Part shown: in pieces, positions 34,001 to 42,768 of the stretch
Numbering within the stretch: the stretch's first letter is position 1
Layout: each line of letters begins with the position of its first letter
NCBI GenBank assembly: GCA_021108375.1
Contig: JAIORA010000047.1
Span: 38,476-102,475, forward strand
From: Anaerohalosphaeraceae bacterium
GTDB taxonomy: Bacteria > Planctomycetota > Phycisphaerae > Sedimentisphaerales > UBA12454
DNA: 64,000 bases
Reading direction: 5' to 3'
Translations under genes and position numbers: made by a program
The notes under the pieces: model-generated
The model's database searches: none
What the model was told of the DNA's origin: nothing
The model's input: only the letters and a program-made list of their open reading frames with translations

Positions 34001-35036
34001 TGTCTAACTGTTGGCATATTTTTTTAAAGACATTTTCTACAGCAACGTTTTTTATATCGTGCTGTGAATTATCGCTTTCGACTTGCGTGTCGCGGTTTTG
34101 AGCGTCTATCGCTGCCACTGTTTCCGGGCGGGCATAGGGTGCGACTCTGCCGGGATTCGTCTGACCGAAAATCAGCACCATAGGTACACCCAGTGCCGAG
34201 GCGATGTGGGCAGGGCCGGTATCATTAGCGACCACGATTTTTGCACCGGCAAGTAATGCAATCAACTGCGCGATATTAGTAGCCCCTGCAAAATCTACCA
34301 CATTGATATCAGTAAGCGTTTGGAGCTGTTCAATAATAGGTTTTTCGGATTGAACACCGGTAGCGATGATGTCGAATTTATATTTTTCACTAATTTCATC
34401 GGCTAACCGTGCAAAATTTTCGACTGGCCAGCATTTCGACTCAACTGCTGAGCCGGGAACGAAAACTGCGTAATCGTTTTTGCCAATGTTGTGGGTTTTC
34501 AGTATTGATTTGATTTCATCCGACGAATTTTCTGCAGCCTTGAGTTTAAATTCGACTTTTCCGACTTTCGCTTCAGTTACAGAGGTCATATGAAGGTAGT
34601 AGTCGGTTATGTGCATTGAATTCTCAGGTGGCGAAATGGCCTGTGTATAAAATGGCCGAGTAATTTCCTGAGTACCCTTCATCCCGATTCGTTTTTTGCA
34701 ACCGCTAAACCAAGCGAAAATGGCACTCCTGAATCTGCCCTGAAAGTCAAAGACAATATCAAACTTTTCTTTTCGCAAAGTTATGATAAGCCTTACAAGT
34801 TCGCCAAATACACTAAAACTTCGCCACCAACGTCCTAATTTTTTGCGGTCGAAAATTATGATATTGTCCACACATTGGTGTTCTTCTACAAGTGCGGAGT
34901 ATTCCGGGCGAATGAACCAGCTTATTTTCGCATCTGGAAAATTCTCAGCCAAACAACACACCGCAGGCATTGCCATAACAACATCGCCAAGGGCACTGGG
35001 CTTGAGTATGAGAATTTTTTCAGGTTTACTTTCCAT
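33990..35036 (-). CDS. glycosyltransferase family 9, ADP-heptose:LPS heptosyltransferase-like
   Basis: A 348-residue GT-B enzyme. N-terminal KILILKPSALGDVVMAMPA is the GT9 hallmark; VFVPGSAVESKCWP and the VANDTGPAHIASALGVPMVLIFG block (about 265-287) bind the nucleotide sugar. It likely adds a heptose or similar sugar to a lipid-A/core-like glycolipid at the inner membrane. The adjacent kinase-like gene overlaps by 11 bp, suggesting a shared envelope pathway. Confidence 0.85.
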   Translation of the reverse strand: MESKPEKILILKPSALGDVVMAMPAVCCLAENFPDAKISWFIRPEYSALVEEHQCVDNIIIFDRKKLGRWWRSFSVFGELVRLIITLRKEKFDIVFDFQGRFRSAIFAWFSGCKKRIGMKGTQEITRPFYTQAISPPENSMHITDYYLHMTSVTEAKVGKVEFKLKAAENSSDEIKSILKTHNIGKNDYAVFVPGSAVESKCWPVENFARLADEISEKYKFDIIATGVQSEKPIIEQLQTLTDINVVDFAGATNIAQLIALLAGAKIVVANDTGPAHIASALGVPMVLIFGQTNPGRVAPYARPETVAAIDAQNRDTQVESDNSQHDIKNVAVENVFKKICQQLDNAN

Positions 35037-35886
35037 ATCTATTTTTTTTGTATGCGTCTTTAATTTCTATAAGCAATCTCTTTGCGATAATCATTTGCCG
35101 TAAACGACGAAAAACTGCCGACCTGTTATTTTTGTCGATTCCAACTTTATCGCAATAGAGACAAAACCCCCGCCATAAATCTGTAATTGAAGCTCTGCGG
35201 AACCTTATCACAGTTTCGCCCAGGTTGCAAAGAGTCCGCATCATGCATTGACCCGCGCCAAAGCGATAGCGTTTTATGCCGTCAAGGTCAATCAGCTTTA
35301 CTTTGTAGCTGTTATCGGGCTGACGGCAAATGAGAAAATTACCCGCCTTTGAATCTCGATGCCAAAAACCGGCGTTATGCAGGTCGGCAAGTATTATGGC
35401 AATTTCATTGACTATTTCTTTTTTGGCTTTGGCCCAGTGTGATACTGCATAGGCATCTTTGTCGAAAAGAATATCGTAAAGGCTCATACTGTTTTCAATA
35501 TACTCAAAAACGCAAATATCCTTCGCAACTGAAAAATATCTTCTCTGTTCCATTGCTGCTACGGGCCTGGCAACAGGGATGTTTTTTGAGGCAAGCAAAA
35601 GTGCCTTTCTGAAATTCCTGACCGCTCTCGATGGCAGTATCGACCGCAGGAAGTCTTTAAATTTTTTGCCTCTATGCTGAATCTTGATAACGACTTTTAC
35701 ATTTTTAGCTCCAGTAGCTAAAGACTTAAGAGCGACAAAACTATTCCTGTCCTGCTTGAATATGTGGTCGTAATTGCCAAGCAGCTCCTCCGGATTCAGC
35801 GCAAGGATTGCACCAGCCGACAGCAGTCGCCATTTGTCGGGCATCGGTTGCTTTTTTATATTCTTACTATTAGTTCGGTCAGGCAT
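35026..35886 (-). CDS. lipopolysaccharide core kinase-like protein (Kdo/WaaP/InaA family)
   Basis: A 286-residue protein-kinase-like-fold enzyme. It has VVIKIQHRGKKFKDF (lysine strand), the catalytic loop FWHRDSKAGNFLI (HRDxKxxN, about 176-188) and the metal-binding LIDLDGIKR (about 206-214). This set fits kinases that phosphorylate Kdo or heptose in LPS core. It is coupled to the GT9 gene. Confidence 0.8.
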   Translation of the reverse strand: MPDRTNSKNIKKQPMPDKWRLLSAGAILALNPEELLGNYDHIFKQDRNSFVALKSLATGAKNVKVVIKIQHRGKKFKDFLRSILPSRAVRNFRKALLLASKNIPVARPVAAMEQRRYFSVAKDICVFEYIENSMSLYDILFDKDAYAVSHWAKAKKEIVNEIAIILADLHNAGFWHRDSKAGNFLICRQPDNSYKVKLIDLDGIKRYRFGAGQCMMRTLCNLGETVIRFRRASITDLWRGFCLYCDKVGIDKNNRSAVFRRLRQMIIAKRLLIEIKDAYKKNRYGK

Positions 35887-35911
35887 TGTGTAGCATTCTA
35901 AACCAAGATTA

Positions 35912-35940
35912 TTGCATAATCAAAGCCTTTTGGCTTTAAT
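35912..35940 (+). promoter_or_regulatory. promoter of the NUDIX gene with a hairpin in the spacer
   Basis: TTGCAT (35912-35917), 17 bp, TTTAAT (35935-35940). AAAGCC (35922-35927) and GGCTTT (35932-35937) form an inverted repeat inside the spacer and into the -10, a possible operator. Predicted start near 35947. Confidence 0.4.
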
Positions 35941-35972
35941 TCTTTGACGTTAGTGTTAAAATGATACCCATT

Positions 35973-36428
35973 ATGGCAGAAAAAGGTAAATATACGTACA
36001 ACTGGCCCAGGCCGATGGTTACCGTCGATGCGATAGTTTTTAAGCTCGCTTCCTCCGAGCTGGAGGTGCTGCTGATTAAAAGAGGCGGTCATCCGTTTAT
36101 TGGCAAATGGGCATTTCCCGGCGGGTTTGTCGAAATGGGCGAAGAGCTTGAAGATGCAGCGGCAAGAGAGCTGGCCGAAGAAACTTCCCTGAAAAATATA
36201 AAACTCCAGCAGATGCATACATTTGGCACTTGCGGCAGAGACCCGCGCGGCCGAAATATCACAATCGCTTTCATAGGGATTACCGATGAAACAAACGCTG
36301 AAGTTCATAGCGGTGATGATGCTGCCGAGGCAAAATGGTTTGCGGTAAGCCAACTGCCTGAAATGGCGTTCGACCATAATGATGTTGCGAAAATTGCAAT
36401 TGAAAAATTTAAATCAATGTATGCGTAG
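35973..36428 (+). CDS. NUDIX hydrolase
   Basis: A 151-residue pyrophosphohydrolase. The Nudix box GGFVEMGEELEDAAARELAEE (about 45-65) is complete, with Gly, REx and EE metal-binding residues. The start YTYNWPRPMVTVDAIVFK and the following KRGGHPFIGKWAFPGGF resemble the ADP-ribose pyrophosphatase/NrtR-like N-terminal pattern, but no C-terminal winged helix exists, so an enzyme is likely. An alternative ATG lies 12 bases upstream at 35961. Neither has a clear Shine-Dalgarno sequence. Confidence 0.85.
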   Translation: MAEKGKYTYNWPRPMVTVDAIVFKLASSELEVLLIKRGGHPFIGKWAFPGGFVEMGEELEDAAARELAEETSLKNIKLQQMHTFGTCGRDPRGRNITIAFIGITDETNAEVHSGDDAAEAKWFAVSQLPEMAFDHNDVAKIAIEKFKSMYA

Positions 36429-36477
36429 CTGTCTGCGATTTTCATAACCGCTCTACTGGAAAATTTCAATCCGTATT

Positions 36478-37188
36478 TTACTTGCCGTTTCTTATTCGTT
36501 TATGCAAAACGAAAAGTTCCTTAAACGCTCTTAGTATCACCTTTAAATTCGCTCCGGTCTGCTGGCCGGCAGTTCGCCGATAATGCTGAACACCAGTTTG
36601 ATATATCTTACAGCCTTTACGTTTTGCCCGAGCCAGAACTTCGGTATCTATCATTGCCCCCGTACTCAATAACGGCATATCATCAAAAACGCTGCGTTTG
36701 TATAGTTTGAACGCACAGTCGATATCACGAAGCTTTAGCCTGAAGAGCAGACTAACCAGACACGTCCAGCAAAATGCGTTTAGCTTCCTGATTATGCTGT
36801 CCTGCCTTTTGATTCGGTAACAGCTTACGATATCATAATCGGCCATATACGGCATCAAACCCGGCAGTTCGCCCATATCAAATTGGCCATCCCCGTCTGT
36901 GTAGAAGATATATTCCTTTTGGCAGGCTTTAAATCCACTTTGCAAAGCTGTACCATAGCCATAATTTTTTTCGTGATGGATAACGCGTATTTTGTCGTTT
37001 TGCTCGGCGAGTCTTTCTGCCAACTCGCCCATACCATCGCTGCTGCCATCATCAATAATGATAAGCTCAAAATCTATCCCTAACGGCTCGATAACCACTA
37101 AGGCTTTTGTGATAAGAGTTTCTATATTTGCCGATTCATTATAGCAGGGGAAAAAAACCGACAAAGATTTTATAGGATTGTTATCCAT
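36478..37188 (-). CDS. family 2 glycosyltransferase, DPM1-like
   Basis: A 236-residue GT-A enzyme: SVFFPCYNESANIETL, IIIDDGSSDGMGELAE (the first Asp motif), YGYGTALQSGF, and DGDGQFDMGELPGL (DxD metal-binding motif). The domain matches polyprenyl-phosphate mannose or glucose synthases without a C-terminal membrane tail. It is 34 bp downstream of the large membrane protein gene, so it may make the lipid-linked sugar donor used by that protein. Confidence 0.88.
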   Translation of the reverse strand: MDNNPIKSLSVFFPCYNESANIETLITKALVVIEPLGIDFELIIIDDGSSDGMGELAERLAEQNDKIRVIHHEKNYGYGTALQSGFKACQKEYIFYTDGDGQFDMGELPGLMPYMADYDIVSCYRIKRQDSIIRKLNAFCWTCLVSLLFRLKLRDIDCAFKLYKRSVFDDMPLLSTGAMIDTEVLARAKRKGCKIYQTGVQHYRRTAGQQTGANLKVILRAFKELFVLHKRIRNGK

Positions 37189-37222
37189 ATTTTATACCAT
37201 AGAATTTTCTGTTTTTCTGCTG

Positions 37223-39949
37223 CTACCAACGAGCCGTCTCTTTTATTCGCTCCTGTTCTTGCTTCATATTGGCAATAGAAGTCTGATAACGCTTGGCGAG
37301 CGACTTGTTTTTACCATTAACATTGCTGAGATAGTTTGCCGCAATAATTGCAGTCGTCAATTTTTTGCGATAGCCATCCTGCTTTTTATATTTTTCTTTA
37401 TTCTGCTCAAAATCGTTGAAGTATTCTTCGACAGCATTGTGAATAAATTTTTTGAGATGGCTGACTCTGTTGCCGGAGGAAATCAACTCAATAATTACTA
37501 TTTGCGAGGGACTTATTTTTAGGGCTTGTTTCAGCAGTTTGAGACCTTTTTCAACATCCTCTGGCTTAGAAGAATGAGTGAACGTAAACCCAAGAGTAAG
37601 CAGTTTTGAATATCCGTCTGGAAATTTCAACTGGCCGGTAAATAATTTTTTATAAAGAGCCTGCCCCTGAACGGATTTTATATCGACGTAAAGCCTCTGT
37701 CCGTCATTTATAAATATCGGCCTGTAGTCTTTACTATAATCAAGCGTTTTTACAAGAACAGAATTTATCTGGTTTATCGGCATAAGCACGACCCAGACAT
37801 TTTCTTTGCGAAACTCCTGTTCATACCACTCGGCAATTTTTTTATAATCCGAGGCGGTAAATTTTCGTCCCGATTTCCGCAATTTATCAGCCGCTGTGCC
37901 GCCGGTCATAATATGCATCCATCGACGATAGTTGCTGGTGTCGTAGGCAGCCTGAGCACGGCCATCCATAAACAGTTGCAGGGGCGTTCTACCGGCATTA
38001 GGGTCAGGCACCTGGCCATAAGCGATAAAACCGCCTTCTGTCCAGTAATTAAACATTTTGCCTTCTAATTCATTATCGCGTATGAACTGACATGTCCTGA
38101 AAGGCTTGGCATACGAAGCCGTCATTCTCATAAAAACCGAACTCAACTGGCTATGGTCGGGCCACGGGTCAAGGTAAATCGTTTTGTACCAGTAGCCCCA
38201 CCAGCAGGTCAGGAATGCAACTATTGGTATGACCGCTGAAAGGAGCCACCGCTGCATAAACTTTGGAACTTGGCCGGAACGCAAAATGCCTTCGAGCTTA
38301 AGGTTGCACAATGCCGATATTGTTTTTATACCATCTGTCAGGAACACTGCCATAATCGGACAGGCCGCAATGGCGGCAACAGGTATAAATCTTCGCGAGC
38401 CGACAGCCATATAAACTGTCATTGCCGCTATGGTCAGCAGAGGCAGGTCTATCGTTGGCCATTGAAATTTGCTCTCGGATTGCTCAATTTGTCTTGAGCC
38501 TTTATTTGCTGATTTGGGTTTCAATAAAAGCATTAACGCCCAGAATACCAAAAGAATCCAGGCAATGATGTACATAATCAGAAATGGTATTTCATCACCA
38601 ACGGGATTTTTCCACTCAAACGCAGGGTGCCATTCGTTAACGGTTTTCCATAATTTGGCATCTTCGCTTGCGGTAATGATAAAGGTATGCGTAAGATTCG
38701 TTAGTTTGAACGGGTTGAAAATTATCATAGCGATAAAGGCCATCGCCGAGGCGGTAACAGTATGCAGCAACGCTTTCCAGCTTATTTTTTTCAGTCGAGA
38801 CTGGAAGTTTGTCAGCAAAACAGCGGCTATCGAAAAACCGATAAAGGCTACAAAAAAAGTCAGCCTTGCATCCTTTGCATATCCAACAAAAATTCTATCT
38901 CTCATTGCTGTTTCAAGATTTCCGGGATAAAAACGTGAGCAGCATACCGCAAAGACTATTAAAGTTATAATAATATCACTGACAACAATTGCTGTCGGAA
39001 CAACCTTACGAGAAAACGCCATATAGATTCTTAACGCTATAATGCCGATTATAACATAAAGAAATTTATCTCCCAGCAGAGCTATACTTTCGACTCTCGG
39101 ATGCGAATGAAATTTATAGGCCAGTGCATAAAAGAACAACCATCCGAAAACCATCAAGATACAAGACCTCGTCTTTTTCGGCAGGAGATTTAAAAAATGC
39201 AGGCCGACAAAAGGTACCAACACCAAAAACATATAAACGTATCCGCCATGTAAATTACACCATAAAACACCGAGCGGAACGATGAGCCAGATGAACAGGT
39301 AATTACGGTAAACCGTTAAAACAAAAATCAGCAGCAGCACCGCTGTCAGCATATTCGAAAAGCCAGCCGGGCGGATATCGAGAAAGGTTCTGCCGACAAA
39401 CAGCGCAAAGCAGGCAAAGACCGCCGACAGAGCCGGATTAGCTCCTAACACTCTGCCAGTGTAGTAAACAGCAATTATGGTGATAATATAAAGCCCATAT
39501 TTCCAATAGACCAAACTATTGTAACTTATGTTCTGACCCTCGATGGGTTTATCGAATGTTTCAGCATCGGCCAGTGGCGAATCGTGTGTGAGCCAGTAAA
39601 ATATTACGTGCGTAAGCCAGTTCTGATTGACCCAGCCGGTCGGATGCCAGTACCTTACCGTATCAAGCCCAACTATTTTGGTAATCTTTTGCGCAAGTGA
39701 CGGCCAATTTTTGACCTCTTCTTCGGTCGGCCCCTCTCTATGTGAGTTAGCGCTGAAAGGCTCGTTGGTATCAACGCCTTGGTCGATGAAATGCCGACCA
39801 CAGGCCATTGCGACCCACGTATCACCAGCACCCACCATATGCGTTGATGCGTGAAGGGCGAAAAGTATCATCGCCCACCAGAAAATAAGCATAGGCCAAC
39901 CCGAAAGAGCTGGTCTGTGTTTGTTATTCAAATCTAACCCTTGAGCCAT
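37223..39949 (-). CDS. large polytopic membrane protein, possible GT-C glycosyltransferase
   Basis: A 908-residue protein. Residues 1-560 contain roughly a dozen membrane helices. The first large external loop carries GAGDTWVAMACGRHFIDQG and HPTGWVNQNWLTHVIFYWL, an acidic residue just after the first helix followed by conserved His and Trp, reminiscent of the catalytic first loop of lipid-dependent GT-C enzymes (ArnT/PMT/STT3). The C-terminal 340 residues are soluble and end in TPR-like helices (LKLLKQALKISPSQIVIIEL). It overlaps the aminotransferase gene by 16 bp and precedes a DPM1-like synthase. Function is inferred. Confidence 0.55.
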   Translation of the reverse strand: MAQGLDLNNKHRPALSGWPMLIFWWAMILFALHASTHMVGAGDTWVAMACGRHFIDQGVDTNEPFSANSHREGPTEEEVKNWPSLAQKITKIVGLDTVRYWHPTGWVNQNWLTHVIFYWLTHDSPLADAETFDKPIEGQNISYNSLVYWKYGLYIITIIAVYYTGRVLGANPALSAVFACFALFVGRTFLDIRPAGFSNMLTAVLLLIFVLTVYRNYLFIWLIVPLGVLWCNLHGGYVYMFLVLVPFVGLHFLNLLPKKTRSCILMVFGWLFFYALAYKFHSHPRVESIALLGDKFLYVIIGIIALRIYMAFSRKVVPTAIVVSDIIITLIVFAVCCSRFYPGNLETAMRDRIFVGYAKDARLTFFVAFIGFSIAAVLLTNFQSRLKKISWKALLHTVTASAMAFIAMIIFNPFKLTNLTHTFIITASEDAKLWKTVNEWHPAFEWKNPVGDEIPFLIMYIIAWILLVFWALMLLLKPKSANKGSRQIEQSESKFQWPTIDLPLLTIAAMTVYMAVGSRRFIPVAAIAACPIMAVFLTDGIKTISALCNLKLEGILRSGQVPKFMQRWLLSAVIPIVAFLTCWWGYWYKTIYLDPWPDHSQLSSVFMRMTASYAKPFRTCQFIRDNELEGKMFNYWTEGGFIAYGQVPDPNAGRTPLQLFMDGRAQAAYDTSNYRRWMHIMTGGTAADKLRKSGRKFTASDYKKIAEWYEQEFRKENVWVVLMPINQINSVLVKTLDYSKDYRPIFINDGQRLYVDIKSVQGQALYKKLFTGQLKFPDGYSKLLTLGFTFTHSSKPEDVEKGLKLLKQALKISPSQIVIIELISSGNRVSHLKKFIHNAVEEYFNDFEQNKEKYKKQDGYRKKLTTAIIAANYLSNVNGKNKSLAKRYQTSIANMKQEQERIKETARW

Positions 39950-41121
39950 TTTTCAATCCGGTCAATTCCCTTTGTAATCTGTTCGGTCGAAGTCGCGAAA
40001 CTCAGCCGTATGTTTTTATCACAGCCGAAAGGTCCGCCCGGCACCACTGCAACGCTTGCCTGTTCCAGCAGAGCCGAGGCAAAGTCCATACTGTTTTCTA
40101 TTTTTACACCGCCGATAGTCCTGCCGTAATGAGCTGAAACATCAGGGAAACAATAGAAAGCACCGGTCGGCTTGGGGCAGTTAATCCCTTCAATCAAATT
40201 GAGACGCTCAGCCATATAGGCAGCACGTTTCTCGAATTCAACTCTCATATTTTCGACTTCGTTATTTGGCTCATCAAATGCAGCCGCAGCCGCAGCCTGG
40301 CAAAAACTAACTGCGTTTTGTGTCATATGCGATTGCAGTTTGCCCATAGCCTTGATGACATCTACAGGCCCTGCCGTGTAGCCAAGCCTCCAGCCGGTCA
40401 TAGCGTAAGCTTTGCTGAAACCGTTGATGATAATCGTGCGATTATAGGCATCTTCGCTCAGCGATGCGAAGCTGACAAATTTTGTGCCGTCATAAACCAG
40501 TCGTTCGTATATCTCATCGCTGAGAACCATAATATCTGTGCCTTCCAGCACCTTAGCAAGAGCGGCCAGTTCCTCAGGAGTATAGCTGAACCCGCCCGGA
40601 TTGTTCGGACTGTTCAAAAGCAGCATTGCGGTTTTTGGGGTAATAGCTTTTTTTAGCTCCTCAGGCGTGAGCTTGTAATTATTCGCAAAGTCGGTTTCGA
40701 TAACCTTCATAACCGCCCCAGCCAGCTTGATGGTCTCTGGATATGTAACCCAGTAAGGCGTAGGTACGAGTACCTCGTCGCCATCATCGAGTACCGCCTG
40801 CATTGATTCATAAACCGAGTGCTTTGCGCCGATGTTAACAATAATCTGGTCGGTGGTATATGTCAGGCTGTTATCCTTTTTGAGCTTGTCTGCGATGGCC
40901 TTTCTAAGTTCAGGTATGCCGGGCGTAGCGGTATAGCCGGTTTTGCCAGCCTTCATTGCCTCTATCGCGGCATCTTTGATGTATTGTGGCGTATCAAAAT
41001 CCGGTTCGCCGGCACCAAAACCGACAACATCAACACCTTGGGCTTTAAGTTCTTTAGCTTTTGAAGCCACCGCCATCGTAGCTGAAGGCGGAACTGCCTG
41101 TGCTTTTTTACTGACTTTCAT
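39934..41121 (-). CDS. aspC: pyridoxal-phosphate aspartate/aromatic aminotransferase
   Basis: A 395-residue fold-type I aminotransferase of the AspB/AspC (class Ib) type. It shows GFGAGEPDFDTP, NSPNNPGGFSYT (the NPxNPxG motif), LSDEIYERLVYDG with the PLP-ring Asp and Tyr, the catalytic Lys in NGFSKAYAMTGWRLGY, and the C-terminal substrate Arg in IRLSFATS. It likely makes aspartate from oxaloacetate and may accept other amino acids. It is the first gene of a three-gene run with the membrane protein and GT2. Confidence 0.9.
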   Translation of the reverse strand: MKVSKKAQAVPPSATMAVASKAKELKAQGVDVVGFGAGEPDFDTPQYIKDAAIEAMKAGKTGYTATPGIPELRKAIADKLKKDNSLTYTTDQIIVNIGAKHSVYESMQAVLDDGDEVLVPTPYWVTYPETIKLAGAVMKVIETDFANNYKLTPEELKKAITPKTAMLLLNSPNNPGGFSYTPEELAALAKVLEGTDIMVLSDEIYERLVYDGTKFVSFASLSEDAYNRTIIINGFSKAYAMTGWRLGYTAGPVDVIKAMGKLQSHMTQNAVSFCQAAAAAAFDEPNNEVENMRVEFEKRAAYMAERLNLIEGINCPKPTGAFYCFPDVSAHYGRTIGGVKIENSMDFASALLEQASVAVVPGGPFGCDKNIRLSFATSTEQITKGIDRIEKWLKG

Positions 41122-41178
41122 CTTTCGATTCCCTTAATTAGTCTGTTTTTTTTGAGTTATTAACGCTCCAAACGACGC

Positions 41179-41207
41179 ATTAGACCAGAATTCCTGACTT
41201 TGGTCAA
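41179..41207 (-). promoter_or_regulatory. aspC promoter with GACCA/TGGTC inverted repeat
   Basis: TTGACC (41207-41202), 17 bp, TCTAAT (41184-41179) on the minus strand. GACCA in the -35 and TGGTC next to the -10 form an inverted repeat across the spacer. A second TTGACA occurs further upstream near 41245 without a good partner. Confidence 0.5.
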
Positions 41208-41271
41208 GATTTTTACCACATAACGATATTTGCAGTAAAAACTTGTCAACAGAGCCAGAAAATTTCGACTA

Positions 41272-41778
41272 CTAAAAAAATGCTGCTATTGCGATTATCA
41301 GCCAGATGATTATTCCGATTGCAAATTTGCCGCCGATACCTAAAAATTGTCCTATCCCCGCGCCAAGGCCAACGTTGATTGAAGACTTCATCTGTGCTCC
41401 GGCAATTTTCTCTACGGACCCCGCACCTATTCCCGCTCCAATACACGCCCCTGCCAGCGTTCCGAAAATTGGTATAGGAATCAGAAATGTGCCCCAAATC
41501 GCTCCAACTATCGCCCCGGCAATTGCCGCCATTGCGCCCTTCCACCCGGCACCGGCTCTTTTCGCTCCGCCAGCCCCTGCGACAAATTCTATAATCTCGC
41601 CGATAATCGCAAGGATAATTATAAGAGCAATTGTATAGCCGCTGAAAGTACCACCCTGCCACCACGCAAAAATCACAGTCATAATAATCATCAGCCAATT
41701 GCCCGGCAACGCAAACAGCACCAACCCCAGCCATAACGCGTTAATTATCAACAGCAATGTCAGCCAGAAATATATCAT
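41272..41778 (-). CDS. DUF456 membrane protein
   Basis: A 168-residue, very hydrophobic protein of the DUF456 family with glycine/alanine-rich helices (IIEFVAGAGGAKRAGAGWKGAM, GAIVGAIWGTFLIPIPIFGTLAGACIGA). About four to five membrane segments. The internal GAxxGAxxG pattern resembles glycine-zipper packing. Function unknown. It follows holA by 12 bp in the gyrA-holA run. Confidence 0.85.
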   Translation of the reverse strand: MIYFWLTLLLIINALWLGLVLFALPGNWLMIIMTVIFAWWQGGTFSGYTIALIIILAIIGEIIEFVAGAGGAKRAGAGWKGAMAAIAGAIVGAIWGTFLIPIPIFGTLAGACIGAGIGAGSVEKIAGAQMKSSINVGLGAGIGQFLGIGGKFAIGIIIWLIIAIAAFF

Positions 41779-41790
41779 ATAGAATTTGTT

Positions 41791-42765
41791 TTAACTTGCG
41801 GCCTTAACTACCAGAGATTCTATCGCTGCCGCCGGAGTCATCCCGCCGGTCTTTATGCCATAATCAATTCGCGCAAGCTGCATAAGATAAGACCCTGCCT
41901 GCTCAAGAGTCATTTTATTTAGCTGAGCGAAAAATTCGTTTCGTTTGTTCCATATATTAAGCTGCTTTGCGACCTGCTGCTGGGACGCCCCTTTAGTCAT
42001 CAATGCTTTTGCGCTGAAGAGCCTTCGGAAATGATATGCGAATGCGCCGACTACGATATATTCATTACTCCGGTCGGCTGCGAACATATTTCTTAACTGC
42101 GAGATGGCACTGGCGGCATTGCCTGCAATCATAGAATCAATTACATCAAATGCGCCAAACACCCTGTTATGGCCGATAAGCGATTCGATGTCTTTGGCGG
42201 TTATGGTTTTTGCCTTATCGACAAAAACTGCCAGCTTATCGACCTCGCTGCAAAGTCTTCCCGGCTCATCGCCGACTAAGTCAACCAGCATTTGTGCAAC
42301 CGGCCTGCTCATACCCTTTTGCCATTGTTCGGAGGCATAGCTGCTGGCAAACGACCATAAATCGCGAGGCTTTATTTCGTCAGCGGTGATGAGTTTTCCT
42401 GCTTTGGAGAGTTTTTTGGCTAACCTGGTATTGCCCGCCCATTTGCTTACCATCATAACGAGCACACCGGCAGAACTTGGACTATCAAAATACTTTTCGA
42501 GCCTGTCCCTGTTGTCAGTAACAAAACCGTCAGCATCTTTTATGACGACAACTTTTTTTTCGGATAGAAAAGAAAGCGTTCGCAACTCATCAAAAACCTC
42601 TGTCGCTGTAACGGTTTTCGCATCCGCCTGCCATAGTCCCATATCCCGATGCTCCGGCTCAATAAGTTTATCGAGCAGAGCCGATAATTGCCTGGTAACG
42701 AGAAATTCGTCCTTGCCGAAAATGACATAAATCAAATCCGCATTTTTGCTTGTTTCAGCGGCCAC
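41791..42765 (-). CDS. holA: DNA polymerase III subunit delta
   Basis: A 324-residue clamp-loader delta subunit. It shows YVIFGKDEFLVTRQLSALLDKL at the N-terminus, the beta-clamp-opening region (ELRTLSFLSEKKVVVIKDADGF), LVDLVGDEPGRLCSEVDKLAVFV and the C-terminal collar domain (FRRLFSAKALMTKG). It loads the sliding clamp with gamma/tau and delta prime. It begins three bases after the gyrA stop. Confidence 0.9.
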   Translation of the reverse strand: MAAETSKNADLIYVIFGKDEFLVTRQLSALLDKLIEPEHRDMGLWQADAKTVTATEVFDELRTLSFLSEKKVVVIKDADGFVTDNRDRLEKYFDSPSSAGVLVMMVSKWAGNTRLAKKLSKAGKLITADEIKPRDLWSFASSYASEQWQKGMSRPVAQMLVDLVGDEPGRLCSEVDKLAVFVDKAKTITAKDIESLIGHNRVFGAFDVIDSMIAGNAASAISQLRNMFAADRSNEYIVVGAFAYHFRRLFSAKALMTKGASQQQVAKQLNIWNKRNEFFAQLNKMTLEQAGSYLMQLARIDYGIKTGGMTPAAAIESLVVKAAS

Positions 42766-42768
42766 TTT

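Noticed and set aside
41246..41734. Alternative-frame open region overlapping the DUF456 gene
   Set aside because: Composition (Tyr, Cys, Arg rich) is that of a shifted reading of the hydrophobic DUF456 gene, which has the coherent membrane-protein pattern.
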